64,000 nt of DNA from Strongyloides papillosus (Eukaryota > Nematoda > Chromadorea > Rhabditida > Strongyloididae): NCBI GenBank assembly GCA_005656395.1, contig SRSI01000036.1, forward strand, positions 248,001-312,000, read 5' to 3'. Shown piece by piece: positions 19,985-34,569 of this stretch; position 1 is the first letter of the stretch; each line of letters starts with the position of its first letter. Under the pieces are notes generated by a model that searched no databases, was not told the DNA's origin, and worked only from the letters and a program-made list of their open reading frames with translations. The translations under genes were made by a program, and so were the position numbers.

Positions 19985-22900
19985 TTTCCTTTTACGTAAC
20001 CGATTAAAATAAATTATAAACTATTTCACTTATGGTAATTGTGCCTTTACATAAAATACTGCACATGTCTTTTCTAATTAATAATTGTACAAAATTTATT
20101 AAATACCTATAATTTACTTTTAAATTTCCTTTAAAACGTTTTTTAACATTTTATTTTTATTATAATGATTAGTTCTAACTGATAAATCAATTTAATTATT
20201 GTTTCTTGTTTACATTTTTTTTATTTTTTTGTAAATTAGGTTTTATTATCATCAAAAATTGTGTATTGAATTGTCTGGGAAAGTTTTTTTTTTATTTTCA
20301 GGATAGTTACCAGGAAAGAAGTATCTAATAAAATGGTATAATAAAATTTTTCCTATTAAATTATTTTTAAATTTTATAAATCATGCGAATATTTATTTTA
20401 TTTTTATTTATCGGGAAGTGTAAAAAAAAATTATTTTCAAAAGTTTTATGTTATTTATTTTAAATTTAAATGTTATATGTTTAATTGCTTTATCATTAAA
20501 TTAACAAAAAAGAGTGGTTATATAATTGCTTAAAAATCATGGGTGCATAAATGCATGTGTTGATTAGTTTTAAACTTCACATATGTCATTTCGTTTCAAA
20601 TCAGTGTAGAAAATTTTCCTTTTCATTTTAAAACTATCAAAATATAACTATTGGTGTGATATATAAGTATAATATTTTCGAAGATAAAATATTTATAAAT
20701 AAATAATAATAATGCATCTTTTTTTTGGAAAACCTTTCAAATAAAAAAATCTAATAAATTACCTTAGTATTTGTGTATTGAAGTATGTGTGGGGTAGAAT
20801 TAAGTGGAAAAGAAAAGTAAATCACGAAGACAATGTGTTTTTTTATCTTACATTATCTCTCTTGTATCCTTATTGTAAAATGATAATATTAGGAAGAATT
20901 GTTATAACTTATACAAATAGTAATCTTTAACCCATATTTATTTTTCAAAAATAACTCATCTATCTTCTTTAAACCATATTATTATACTTTTTTATGTTAA
21001 AAATTAATGCATTATACTAATTGTTATACATTATATATCCAATAAATATAAAATGAAAAATTTTTATAGGTTTCTTATTTACTTCTAATTCAATATATAT
21101 ATATTTTATCTATAAATTATAATGTATAGTAAGTTTCTATAGCTTCCTGAAACAGTAGGCTTTTTTTACATAAAACAACTGTCTTGTTTATTGTTTATGC
21201 CAAATGATTTTTACAAATGTCAAATTATAAATTTACTCTTATTTGATTAACCTAACCACCTACAATATACTATTATCAAATATTTGTTACTTTTTTTATT
21301 AATTGAAATATTAATATGATTTTCTATAACCGTTACCTCCTAGAAGTCATATGTTGTAATATGAAAAGTAACACATGTGATAAACAAATTAAGACTGGCG
21401 AATAAACTCGAAAAAATTTTTGTCTTACGTTGATTTATTAAAAAATTTGATAGTTAACTTAATGTAAGTGTTTTAAGAGCAGGCTCTTTTACATACTTTC
21501 ACTAAAAGTAGGCATTACCATAAGTTACATTAAAAAATTTAAATTTTGCGGCTCTCATAAAAAATTATTAAATAATAAAAAACCTTATATTTTGAAGGAA
21601 TCTTAACACTATATTTATAATATAATATTAATAAATAATGATTATATTAATGTCTAAAAATATATACTTGTCTTTCGATGCTAAAGTAGTTTTTATAGAC
21701 TAGATTAATATTTTATCCCACATTATTCATGCATATTTTTTATTTACTCCACAACAATGTATTAAAACAAAAATGAAAAAAAAATTTAAGCTCAAATATT
21801 TTTGATTGATATTTTTAATGACTCTCCAGACACTTTATCTCTTATTTTTGAGTTGCATTATAACTTTGTTAATATTTGTAGTTTTAGACATGAAAGTTTC
21901 ACAATAAATGTCGTCAAATATTTTAGACTAATATTTCATTTTGGTTATTAATCAAATTTAAACAAAATCGAGTTGTTGTTAGATGACAGTTGTTTTTTTT
22001 TCCTTACATCATAAAGTTTTTTTTCTAAGGGGGAAATATTTTAGAAAAAGTAAAAATTGAATTATTTTTAACGTCAATATTTATTTTCACGTTTTTTATT
22101 TAAGTAAATGTTCTAGTATGTGGTGTTATTTTGATATTGTAACAAATTTTTAACAATGAAAACATTATTCTTAATAAGTAAGTAAAGTAAAGTTTTTATA
22201 TTTTATAACAATATATTTTTAGTTGAATAGATTTATAATTTCTGTTATAACAATAGATTTTTTTCAATAAGTATAGTTAATTATAATTTATTTTATTCTA
22301 TAATAAAAAATATTACTTATTATAAATATGAGTTAAACATTTGTGATCCTTCAATGAGCCTTTTTGATATTCAAAGTTTTTTTATGAAAAGCATTATAAA
22401 TACTTTTATCAATGCTAAAGATTTAAATATTATTTCCTATTTAGTTGTAAAACATAATTAAAACATAAATAGTTATTAAAATGATGTAATATTTAGTGTT
22501 GTTATCATAAGAAGTTTTATTTTAAATACACTCATTACGCATACATTTTTTAGTTTAAATATTTTCGCACGTCTTTTTATAACACAGTTGCTCTAGTAAA
22601 CATCATCTATCAACACCTCCACGATTTTTTCCAAATTAGATTTCCTTTTCATTTTATAACTATTATTTGCTTATCTAACAAAATTTCTATTGCAAAATCT
22701 TTTCCAGTTTCTTTGTATGCATTATATTGTACTTAAAGCAATCTTTATATTTAACTAACCACTTCTTCAAGCTCAATAAACTTTAACTCATTTCATAACT
22801 TGTAGGGTAATTTTGAAAAAAATATTTTAAGTTTATTTATGTAATAAGATGAACCAAGTATAGGATTACACTTGCAAAAAGTTAGGAAATAAAAGTTTTG

Positions 22901-25900
22901 TTATGATTTGTTATTGAAATGAATTGTAAAATTTATTTTCAATGTAAATAATTACGTTGCAATTTTTTTTAAAATAAGGATTTAGTCAGTAATCTCATAT
23001 AGTGTGTTTATATGGTATTAATATTTATTTGTTTTATTTTTTGTATATTTATTGGAACAATAAAAAAAGATTGTTTCAATTACTAGTTTTTTTTGAGGCA
23101 AGCTTATAATAAATAATGTAAATAAAAATTTTGATAGATATATTACATATAGATATAATATTTAATATTCGAATAGAAAATTTAAATAAAATTAGAATGA
23201 GGCAGTATATCATATATATTTTTTATGTATTTAATTTTAACACTGATATTAACGTCTTTTTTACTAGCTTGATGTTCTTCTTTTTATCTTATTTTAATAT
23301 ATTTATTTCTTATCATCAATCATATAAATATATAATTTTTTATTCTTTATTATTATCTAATATGTATGATAAATGTCATTTTATACATATTTTTTAACTC
23401 AAAAAAGCACACGTTCTATCATATGAACATATTTATAAAATATTTTTAATTGTGACATTCATTATTTGTACATATTTTTAATACATTTTTTATAATTAAT
23501 TAGAGACATTTCAAAGAAATGTAAATGAAATATTTAATTACTTATAATAAATAGTAAACAAAATACCATTACTATTAAAAAAATAAAAAAAATTAATACT
23601 AGATTGAGCTAATTTGTTTCTATAAAATTTTCAGAATGATAAATCAAAAATTAAGAGTACACGAGAGATGCTTCCTACTTCAATGTTAACAAAAAAAAAT
23701 TTCATTTATAATCATACTATATCTTTGTTTCTAAAGATTATATTTATTTCTAAAATTACAAGTAGATCACTTATATTCTATGATCTTCAAAAAAATTTAT
23801 AAAGAGGAAAATAGATGTATGCATATCTTTGTTAGATGATACTTCAGAAAATGTAAACGATATGGTTATTCTAGAAATTTTAATTTCATGATATATGAAA
23901 GTTTGCTTAACTTTTACAACATTTATTTCAAATCATGGCTAAAAAAAGAAGTCATTGACTTTTGAATACAACTGTGTAAATGTTAAATCATATATTTAGT
24001 CTTTTTTTATAACATTTTTATTATTAACAAAAATGTTTAAAGATTAAGGATGTTTTATTTTTATATACTCAGGAAATGATAAAAATGTATTATGTTGCTA
24101 TTTTTTTAAAGGGAAATAATATTATATTTTATATGTGAAAAAAATCTAATTTATATATATTTACATTTGAAATAAAAATTATCAAAATTTTACAACTAAT
24201 TTATTATAATATTGTTTGATAATGTTCCATTTTTATCATATTAACAAATATCTAACTAATTGTTTGCAATTTTTAGTTAACAATTTTTACAGAACTAGTA
24301 CCAATATGTTAACTCAAAGGATAATCAGTATCTCTACAATTATACTTTAGTATATTAACGTATATATCAATAGACTATTGGTAAAGCATTAAATTTTGTT
24401 TCCTACTTTTATATTTTCCATATAAATTTTTAAAGTCAAGTTAAGAATCTATTAAAAATGAGTAAGTAAAATTGCTATATATAAAAGATAATAAGTAATT
24501 TTATTTTAAAAAAAATTATATGAAAATATATATCAATTTTCAAATGACTACTCAGACTTTTTGAAGTATTGAAACAATTATTTTTAACAATCTCATTTTT
24601 ATATAGTTAAATAAATTTCCATTAGAAATAAAACTTTGTATTAAAAAATTCCATTACCAAGACATTTTCATTTTTTATTTATTCCTCATTATAATAATAC
24701 TCATCCGCATTTAGAGGACACAAAAATTTGTCAATTGAAATAAAATAATGATGTGAAAAGTATCATCTATTAATTCATTAAGCTTATTATCAATTTTATT
24801 GTTTGTTCATTTTGTACTTCCTACCGGCTTATGACAAAATTTTTCATTATTTATTTTATTTTATAGTGTTAAAATTTTTCTCAACATTGATCTAATATAT
24901 ATTTAAGCTAAAGTTTTATTTCTACCTACCTATGCGATAAAAATTATACCTCAAAAACACGTTATATTTTAATTATTCATTTTTTTTAATAGTTCTCTTC
25001 TACACATTTTCTATTTTTTGCTAACAGTAATTATCACATTTAAAATAATTTTTTATCATTAAAGTATTTAGAAAAAATGTGTAATTCTATTTTTTTTATT
25101 TTTTTTCCTTTTTATCGAAATATGATAGAAAATAGTTTATATATCTGCAATTTTGTTCCTCATTATAAAAGCTAAACACACGAAAATCTTATTGAAATTT
25201 TTTTATATTATAATGTAAATGGTATTTTTTTAAAAAAATATTATTCATTTTGTAGATGTTTATAAATAAAGGATTATAATTTTTTTGTTAGACATTATTC
25301 AACTAAAAACTGGTACTTACGTCATGCAATTAGTATTTTGTACAATAATTATATTTTGAAACCATTTTTCTGTCTACGTTTTCATATCATTAAAATTTCA
25401 TATAACTATTTCCAGTACTTTTGAACATAAAATAGATATAGTTGATCATATGTATTTTTAAAAAAGATATCAAAATATTATTTTAAAAATTCCAAGACAG
25501 TATATAAGCTATGGTTTAATAGCCAGTATTTAAATTTCAAAACATTTATTTTAATATTTTGAAAATATATGTTTTAGATTGAAAACGGTTTCACAAAAGA
25601 TGATTAATAATTATTTTTATGGTTACTTTTTTTGATTACTCTTACCATTTATATTATAAGTTGATGATTTTTAATATTATAAATGTTTATTTAGAGATAG
25701 AAACAAAAAGAAAAAATACTGAGTAATGTAGTTTCATACACCTATCCTTATTATAACTCATCCTAAAATAAATTCTAAAATTCCTTCTTTTAACTAGTTG
25801 AATTAAAGAAGTTATATGATGATCTCTCTATTATGGTATTAAAGATTTTAACATCCATCTATTGCCATGTTGTATTGTTATGAATCTATCGTTATAAGTA

Positions 25901-28900
25901 TTTTTAATATATGTTTAACATCTACATTTTTTTGTAACTTTAAACAATCTATCACAAATTTGTCTCTCCAAATATTTGGTATTTCATCATAAATTAATAC
26001 AAACTATTTTTTTAAAACATTTTTGTTATATTATTTTTCATTTATAATGTTATGACTCAAAATATATTTTTTTACAAAAATGAAAAGCATATTTAAAACA
26101 TATGATTTTTAAATTTCTATCTCATTTTGACAAAAAAATGAAAGTTTTTATTAAAATATATTTATTAATATATATATCTATTTATTTCATTATACATAAA
26201 AATATATATTATTTTCAATTGCCATTTAATATATAACTAGATTTATTCGTCTATTAATTTTTCTTCTAAATATAATATCATTAAAATTATAATATTTATC
26301 TACATTTAGTTGATTTGAGAAATTTTATGAACCTCAAATATGTATAAATTTTATGCGTATAATATATTTTTAGATAAATTTAAATGTCATATAAAGTATA
26401 ACTCAAAATTGTACTTTTTGAAATTATTTGACATCGCAATAAAAGTTAATTGATATTTTACTTTATGTTTAGAAACAATTACCCTTGTTACTTTAAGAAA
26501 CTAATTATTTTATTTTTTGGTAAATTACATTTAAATTAAAATTTTTTTTAACCCAATAATATGTTTTTATCCGGATTGTCATCCTTTCTTGAATTATATT
26601 AAAGATAAATTTATTATAAATGTAGCGGTGGTGATAAGACACTGATTCCATTCTATAATTAGGGATATGTAAACACAAAAAATTTATTCTTAAATTGTTT
26701 TAAAATAATATTATTTACTTTTATTTATTTTAAAATTGAAAACACAAATTTTTATAAGTTATGTGTCGTAACGGGGTTACACATCTCTAGACATTTAGTT
26801 TAAAATGAAAGTATGACAATTTCGACATTAACTATGACATTACATTAGGAAGTGAGGACCAGACAATAACATCACCTTTCTAAAGTTTTCTTAATATTAT
26901 AAATGAAGATGGTTTAATGTAAATATTCTTTCATTATGTGATTAATGATAATGATTAGTATTATCAAAAAGTTAAGATTAATATAAACTCCATTGATTTA
27001 TTTTAAAACAAATTGTAGAGGGGTAATTGAGTTATAATAAAATGCACCATAAATATTGAAAGTTATTAATGCGATAAAATATTGTTTCAAGATTATATAA
27101 ACATAATATTTTAATATTTATATACTTTATGAACATGAAGAGCAGATAATATGATCATAAAGCTTGTATTGATACACACTAGTAAGTATCAAGAATTGAT
27201 AAGAAAATCAATGTCAAAAATTTACTCTCTTTTTTTTGATTTTTATAAAGACAATTCTAAGAAGATGTTTTAATAAAAGTCAACAATAAAAAACTTTTCC
27301 GCATTTTGTAAAAGCCACGTATACATAAGAATAACAATAGGTATCTTCAATGAGATTTGTTTTAGTAAGAGATGTCTAACTTGGAGATTATTTAGAAACT
27401 TGAAACGATATTTTATTATAAGTCAAAAAACATCAGTTAAAAATGTTTTTAAAAATAATAAGTGCAAAAATAGGGGAAAAAGGAAAGAAATTAGTGAAAG
27501 GACATATTACAAATTACAAGGCTAACCACAAACATCTTCTTTTTAAAGTTTTAATTTCTCTAACTTCTGAAGAAGTCCATAATGATTATAATAATCATAG
27601 TATAAGGAACTTTTATAGGGACATAAAAAAGTAATGATGATGAATTATTTAAGTTATGCATAAAATTACGGATGTTAAAAATTTTAGATACATCAACGAT
27701 CTTATGAAGATGTTGTTTATAAGAAAAAATGTATTAAAAACATACCATATAATAAAAGTAAAAGTTTATTTTTAGATAACCATATTAAGCAATAAAAGTT
27801 ATATTTAGCATGTTGTTTGTATTTTAAGAGCAGGTAGAATGTTCTTCAGCAGAGTACAAATAAACAAGCTATATTACTTCCTGAAGGAGTTATAGGTTCA
27901 TAATAAAAATAGAGGAAGTAATATGAAGATAATAATGTGATGACTTAACAATATAAAAAGAATAATATTATTAGTAAATTTTATTTCTTCAATATTTTTG
28001 CACAATAATTATATTATTTTAACATATCATTGACTACAAAACAAAAAAAACTTCTCATACTTCATTTATATTCATATATATTGAAATATTAAATTTATTA
28101 AAACAAAATTATTATTATTATACATTTTCTTTGCATTAAAGTAGTTATTATATGATATTCAAAAGTTTTATTACTAATATTTTTCTTAAAAATTTCTTTT
28201 TATAAAGCTTCTTTTTAATGGTATATTATGTAGAAATATTTTCTAAAGATTATTATTTTTAAAAAATAATATTTTTATTCAAGAACGCCATTTAAAAAAA
28301 TCTACTTCTTTTTTTTCTAATAAATAAACATCTTTGAGATTTTAATTGCATTTTTACATTTATGATTTTAATTATCTTGTATAATGTTTTATTTAAAAAT
28401 TATTATTATTCAAAACTCTAAATATCTTTTTTTAATGTTATTATGTATCATTAGTACAATATTTATTTTTATATATGTTATTTAAAATTCATTTTAAAAG
28501 TTTTTAATCATATCCAATTTTTCTTCAAAATTTATATTCATTTTACACTGTCAGGAAACATCAAAAATAATATTTTTTTAATATGTTTTTAATATTATTA
28601 TGGTGGAATATCTTAAGATTATACTAAACAATTATAAAAGCTCTAAACAACATGTTTAATTAAGTTTAGGAACAATAATTTAAATAATAAAAAACACTAT
28701 TATTTTTACTTTAAATGTAAACAGGAAAGAAGTTGTTTTTGACTATGATAGTGAATTTATTATTACTTGAATATTGTAATTAATAACGACATTGGAAAAT
28801 ATTCTTTTGTAACGGTAGATATCAAAAAAATCTATCTTTGATTATCTACTAAAATTTTAATTTCACGTTGATTGTAGGAACACTAACTTGATTTAGATAT

Positions 28901-31757
28901 TTTTCAATTTTAATGAATTAAAATTCTAAAAATTATCAGATGAAAAATTTATTATTATATAAAATTAAGCGACAAAAAAAATAGAAAGCGAAATTGTTTA
29001 AATATAAATTTTGTAAGTAATTAAAATTATTTTTATCTATTTTTAAAATAATCTTACTTATTAACTTTTAAAAATTGAATTTTTAAGGCGCAAATAAATA
29101 TTGAAACCAAAGATAATATATATAAATATTTCACCATTTACTTATTTTCATAGAAATTTTAATTTTCAAAGATGAAAGAATAGAATAAAATTTCTGTGGA
29201 AAATGGTTTTTTTTGTTAGAAAAACTTATCCCGATAGAAATATTTAAAAGATTGTATGTAAATATTATGAATACATTTTTTAACTACTCATTTCAAAACA
29301 TCTAAATAGACAGCATTATCAATCTGAACAACTTTATACTCAGACAAAATTTATGTGTTAAAATAAAATTTAATGTAACATTACTAAAGTTTGTATGTTA
29401 TTATAAAATTTAAGGAGAAAAATAGTTTTACTTCATTAAATATATTACTACAAATCCGTTATTCTATTCCACCTCTATTAAAAAGAAATTATTTTTACCT
29501 CATGTTTAAGGTGCTTTCACTTGTCATAAAAAGGAGTATAACAATTTGTAGCTTATTATTATTTTTTTAATAAAAATTTAACATACGTCATAAAAATTTA
29601 TATTAGTTATCATAAACATTTCATAATGAAATCATTAAATTATTAGAAAACAAAAATTAATTTTTTATGCGTATATTTTATATATTTACACATCTTGTAA
29701 TTTTTGCTTTAACTATCTCCTATTATTTGATTTTTCATCTTAATATTCTTTCATTTTTTGAATTAAAAATTATAATTATGTATATTAATTTTAAATGAAT
29801 GGGACTTTTGATTTAAAATTTATTTTAATGCTTTTAAGGGGCAGATTTTTTTTAGAAATGGTTAGCAAACAAAATTAATTATTTTTTAATATGATAACAG
29901 AGATAGGCATAAAAACATATATATTTATTTAGGATTTATGCTTATCAGAATATATAGATATTCATTCACGAACAGTTTTAATATATGTAAATGCTTATTA
30001 TTAAATATTATCACGAATAAATTTTTAATCACCATTCTTTCATGAATTGTCTTAATTACATAATCAAATATTTTGAAGAAATTTAAATGGTACAATTAAA
30101 TTGTAATTGTCCTAAACAATTTTGACGTCACATATTACCCCCAATAATATGACATTTCCGTTAAAATATAAAGAAAATGAAAAATGCTTTAAAAGTTTTT
30201 GACTATTTATTGAATTCATGATATAATCACAGCTAAGAAATTTATTATTTGAGTCATTATTTGACAAAAGAATTTATTGTCTCTTTGAAATTTATCAATT
30301 GAACACTGAGTTTATTTGAAGTGCGGAGTTTTTTTATATTTATTATTTATAATTAAAGACTCTTTTCTCTATTTATTTAATTTTATTTATTATTTTTTTT
30401 ATCTCTTAATTTATTTTTAGCTGATTCTTAGATAAATTATTAAAGTACTTTTTATGCCTTTGTGATAATAGTATGTAGGTAATGTTATTATTTATACACA
30501 TAATTATTTTTTATCTTTGCACATATATTATATCTCATTATAAAAAATAACTTACATTTTATAAAAAATATCCTAATTTCTAACACTATCACTTCATGTT
30601 ATTTCGTTCCTCATCTAAAAATAACAGTTGTTTTGCCATTATCTTATATTAAAAAAATCAGTAATAAAAATAAATAGTTTTTGAATAGGTGAATAAAAAA
30701 ATTACTGCTGCGACAAAACTTACTACACATATGACATTATTATTAGCATTTTTTAAAAATCATTTAAGTTTCTCTATATTTTTATTTATATTGTGTCAAG
30801 TAACAAATTTTTTTTATTCAATATTTGTATTAAAAAGATTACCATTTTCTATAAAGTATGTAAAGTTAAACTTTTTATAATATTCAAACATTCTACGATT
30901 CATATTTAACGTTATTTACTTTAATTCTTTTTACGATTCACATATATTCATATCTTTTATCATCAGCCTATATGTTATTATATAGCGAAGCTTCATGAAG
31001 TTTGGTATGAATTTATTGTTTAACAATATTATATAAAATAAGATACCATTAATAAAAAAAGTGAGAGAGTATTTTTATGAAAACAAACTTTATTGTATAA
31101 TCATTACATATTCATTTTCAATATTTTTTTATTTGCAAAGTATCTTCTTTAAAATTATTATAACGTGGATTTATTTTCTCATAATATAAAAGTACAAGCA
31201 TTTTATGTATTCTGAAAAATATAAAAAATTGTTATTATTTAGATATTGATAAAAATTTCCAAGAATTTTAAAGGGCAGTTACTTTACAACAAATTTTGGT
31301 TATCACAGCATTTATATATACCTATATTAATTCATGAATTTTGATCTGTTAAAATATATTAATTACCATCACCTATTTACCTTAAAACATTCATATTTTT
31401 TTTAGATAGCTTTAAAAAAAGTAGCATTTTATTTTATAATCTTCTATAAAAAGAATTATTATTATTATTCCTAGAAAAAAATTCCAGATTTTCATCATAT
31501 TACTTGAAACGTTACACTTACAACATATATTGACACTTCCAGGTGGTAACTAAATCAACATTAAATAATAATAGTTCAACAATCTATTATATTCTCCAAC
31601 TTCTCTACTTCAAATTCAGTTTAAATTTGTCGCGTTTCGAAAAGTGATATCTTGTTGACAGTATTTTAAAATCAGGTTTCACTTTATTTGATAAAAATCA
31701 AAAAAATTTGTACAATATAATATATTTGATTACTTTTAAAGTTTCATTACCTCAAAC
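19985..31757. other. Gene desert of about 11.8 kb
   Basis: No exon I can support, on either strand. The DNA is extremely AT-rich with long T and A runs. Local exceptions are a short mixed-composition stretch at about 26600-26900 and a purine-rich stretch at about 27120-27960 with a perfect inverted repeat and possible coding relics. It may be regulatory territory of the AP-2 gene to its left; that is inference. Short frames at 23131, 27443 and 30689 show no protein-like features. Confidence 0.5.
27871..27924. repeat. Perfect 12-bp inverted repeat with 30-nt loop
   Basis: ATATTACTTCCT at 27871-27882 pairs with AGGAAGTAATAT at 27913-27924. It could form a hairpin in RNA, or be a relic of a small element. 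There is no further evidence. Confidence 0.5.
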
Positions 31758-32948
31758 ATGATTACTAGAAGAAAATCATATCACTTTGATCAATTTGATG
31801 TTGACAGCATCATTGCCAAATTAGTTAGAGTAAGTTAAAAAATTATAATAAAAAATATATATATTGAATTGTAATTTTGTAGCGTGATCCAACCACAAAC
31901 TCCAAACCATGGCATAGGAATATTGAGATATCAGAAAATGACATTAAGACTGTCTGCCAACATGCTAGACAAATATTTTTAGAACAACCCATGTTACTTG
32001 AATTATCAGCTCCCCTAAAAATTGCCGGTGACATACATGGACAATTCTCTGATCTTCTACGTTTATTTAATATGGCTGGGTACCCACCAACATCAAATTA
32101 TTTATTTTTAGGTGATTATGTTGATCGTGGACCGAAGTCTCTTGAAACAATTATATTATTATTCTGTTATAAAATTAAGTATCCTGGAAATTTTTTCCTT
32201 CTAAGAGGTAATCATGAAGTGGCAAGTTTAAATAGAATTTATGGATTTTACGATGAATGTAAAAGGCGATATTCAGTTAGACTTTGGAAGACTTTCCAAG
32301 ATGTATTCAATTGTATGCCAATTGCTGCAATTATTGAATCAAAGATATTTTGTTGTCACGGTGGTTTGTCACCACATTTAAGAAGTATGGATCAAATAAG
32401 ACGAATGGCTCGTCCAATTGATATTCAAGACACGGGTATTTTATGTGACATTCTTTGGTCTGATCCTGATAGTAAAATTCTTGGTTGGGGTAGAAATGAT
32501 AGAGGTGTATCATATACTTTTGGAACTGATGTATTAGATGATTTTTTGAGAAGAAATGATTTAGATATTGTTGTTCGTGGTCATCAGGTATATTTTACTA
32601 CTATTTAATTTTTTTTTATAAATTTTTTAAAAAATTTAGGTTGTTGAGGACGGGTATGAATTTTTTGGAAAAAGAGGTCTTGTCACAATATTTTCAGCAC
32701 CAAATTATTGTGGCCAATTTGATAATGCAGCAGCTGTCATGAGTGTTGACGAAAATTTACTATGTTCATTCCTTATAATTCATCCCACTTTTACAGTACT
32801 TAAAGATAAAAATAATTCTCCACCAATGATTGGAAGTCCCAGTAACGGAATATGTCATCCACTTCCAATGATGGCTTCAGGTGAACCAAAAATTTTATCA
32901 CCATTAGAATCAAAAGTTTCAAGAGTTTTTAGAAGAGGTGTTTTATAA
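31758..32948 (+). CDS. PP1-type serine/threonine phosphatase catalytic subunit, divergent
   Basis: Three exons: 31758-31829, 31883-32587 and 32640-32948, with introns of 53 and 52 nt, all phase 0. The product is 361 aa. All catalytic motifs are present: [40 protein letters not shown] and SAPNYCG. Differences from canonical PP1: IAGDIHGQ for [16 protein letters not shown] for GNHECASI, RGHQ for RAHQ, and [11 protein letters not shown] for SAPNYCGEFDN. An unusual Ser/Pro-containing tail of about 55 residues ends VFRRGVL. PP1 enzymes remove phosphate from Ser/Thr under control of regulatory subunits. Nematodes carry many diverged PP1 copies, several germline or sperm specific, so this is more likely a specialised paralog than the main GSP-1/2 enzyme. 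Confidence 0.93.
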
Positions 32949-33205
32949 TATTCATATAAAATTCACAATTCGACAAATGTATAATTATGGATACTATAAT
33001 ACTATATATAGTTGTATTACAAATATATAAACAAAAAAAGATTAAAATTTTGTTATATTTAAAAAAATCAGTTAATTGTAGCAAGTGATAGCATATTTTT
33101 CTGTGTTAACTTTACAATATTTATAAAATTATTTTACATTTTAAGAAAAGTATAATTACGAGATTAAATTTGTACCTATTTTTTTGACAATAAAATTTTT
33201 TATTA
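32949..33205. other. Convergent 3' spacer, PP1-like / FDXR
   Basis: The two genes end tail to tail with 257 bp between stops. AT-rich; nothing else seen. Confidence 0.4.
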
Positions 33206-34558
33206 CTACATTTTTTTTTCTTCTAGCACTTCAAAAATATTTTGCAATTTCTCTCTTTCTTTTCCATATTTTTTACCAAGTTCAATTTCTTTTTGATCAA
33301 CCTTCTTCCAGTCATCCCAACTAACATACCTAATATTTCGACTATCAAGTAAACTTTTAACACCAGTTTTTTCTCCAAATTTATTATTACTCAAATCGTT
33401 GAATAACTCTCCAGCAACAGAAAATGCATCTGCCTGTGTATTGGCAATGACACCTTTGGCTCCATGAGCACACCAACCCGTAGCATATGTTTGGCATTCA
33501 GTATCAATACTCGAATTATCCACCCTACAATAATCTTTCATTGCTAATTTATTAGAGTTTTGGGGTATTCCTTTTAAAATAAATGTATCGAAACCAATAG
33601 CATAAATTAATAAATTACATGGTATTGTCGTAATGTCATTTGTCAAGTTATTTTTTATATCTAATGCTTCTATACGATTTGTTGAATCTTTGTGAACTTT
33701 GATTGGTGATGTATAGAAACCAATTACACCATTTTTTTCCATGACCTCTTTTTTTTCTTGCCCTAAAATATGAGTTTTCATTAATTCTAATGTCCTTTTT
33801 AATGGTCGTGGATATTTTTCAATATTAAGATTATCAAAATACTCAAATGGCATGTCAATTTTAATTGATGCACATGGTAGACGTAAAAATTCTCGAAATT
33901 CCTTTATTGTTACTGATGTATTTTCTGGTCCCCTTCTACCAAATAGCTTAATATCACATACATGTGACTTTTCTAACATATGTAATTCCCTATTTGTAAT
34001 GTCATATTTCGTTAAATTTTTAACATCTTTTAATAAAATTCTAGCACAGTCTAAAGAAACATTTCCATTACCAATTATAACAGCATTCTTCTTATCAAGT
34101 AATGGTGCTTTAAAATTCGGTGCTCCATTGTACCAGGAAACAAAATCACCCCCAGGAAGGCAGTTAATAGCATCAATCCCTGGTATTGATAAATGCCTAT
34201 TTTTAGATGCACCATAGGCTAAAACTATTGCATCGTAATTTTGGCAAAGTTCATTATATGTTATATCATGCCCCACATCAACATTACAGAGTAATGAGAC
34301 ATTTCCGGAGTTGTTATTAAATAATTTTTCAAATTGATGAATGCAATTTTTAACATCTTGATGATCTGGTGCTACACCATACCGAACAAGACCATATGGT
34401 ACTGGTGATTTATCAAAGATATCTATGTATGCTTTATTAAATTTTCTTATAATTCCGGTACTTGCATATAACCCAGATGGACCTGCACCAACAACTGCTA
34501 TTCTTGGTTGTGATAATGTATTTGAGAAATATCGAAAAAAATTTATTCTTTGCATCAT
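33206..34558 (-). CDS. FDXR: NADPH:adrenodoxin (ferredoxin) oxidoreductase, mitochondrial
   Basis: Single exon, 450 aa from the start at 34558. This start is chosen because a TTTTTCAG acceptor lies just upstream (34571-34578), and the protein then opens with a basic presequence (MMQRINFFRYFSN). The FAD dinucleotide-binding motif GAGPSGLY is at about residues 24-31, the NADP-binding motif GNGNVSLDCAR is in the middle, and the C-terminal GWCAHGAKGVIANT closes the FAD site. By family it passes electrons from NADPH via FAD to mitochondrial ferredoxin for Fe-S cluster, heme A and, in some animals, steroid synthesis. The POP7-like gene ends 127 bp upstream on the same strand, so this may be the last gene of an operon. 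Confidence 0.95.
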   Translation of the reverse strand: MMQRINFFRYFSNTLSQPRIAVVGAGPSGLYASTGIIRKFNKAYIDIFDKSPVPYGLVRYGVAPDHQDVKNCIHQFEKLFNNNSGNVSLLCNVDVGHDITYNELCQNYDAIVLAYGASKNRHLSIPGIDAINCLPGGDFVSWYNGAPNFKAPLLDKKNAVIIGNGNVSLDCARILLKDVKNLTKYDITNRELHMLEKSHVCDIKLFGRRGPENTSVTIKEFREFLRLPCASIKIDMPFEYFDNLNIEKYPRPLKRTLELMKTHILGQEKKEVMEKNGVIGFYTSPIKVHKDSTNRIEALDIKNNLTNDITTIPCNLLIYAIGFDTFILKGIPQNSNKLAMKDYCRVDNSSIDTECQTYATGWCAHGAKGVIANTQADAFSVAGELFNDLSNNKFGEKTGVKSLLDSRNIRYVSWDDWKKVDQKEIELGKKYGKEREKLQNIFEVLEEKKM

Positions 34559-34569
34559 TTTCTTTGGTG

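Noticed and set aside
23131..23397. 88-codon hydrophobic frame in the gene desert
   Set aside because: Ile/Tyr/Phe run from T-rich sequence; no homology-like features.
30689..30880. 63-codon frame near the PP1-like gene
   Set aside because: Non-ATG start, low complexity, no domain.
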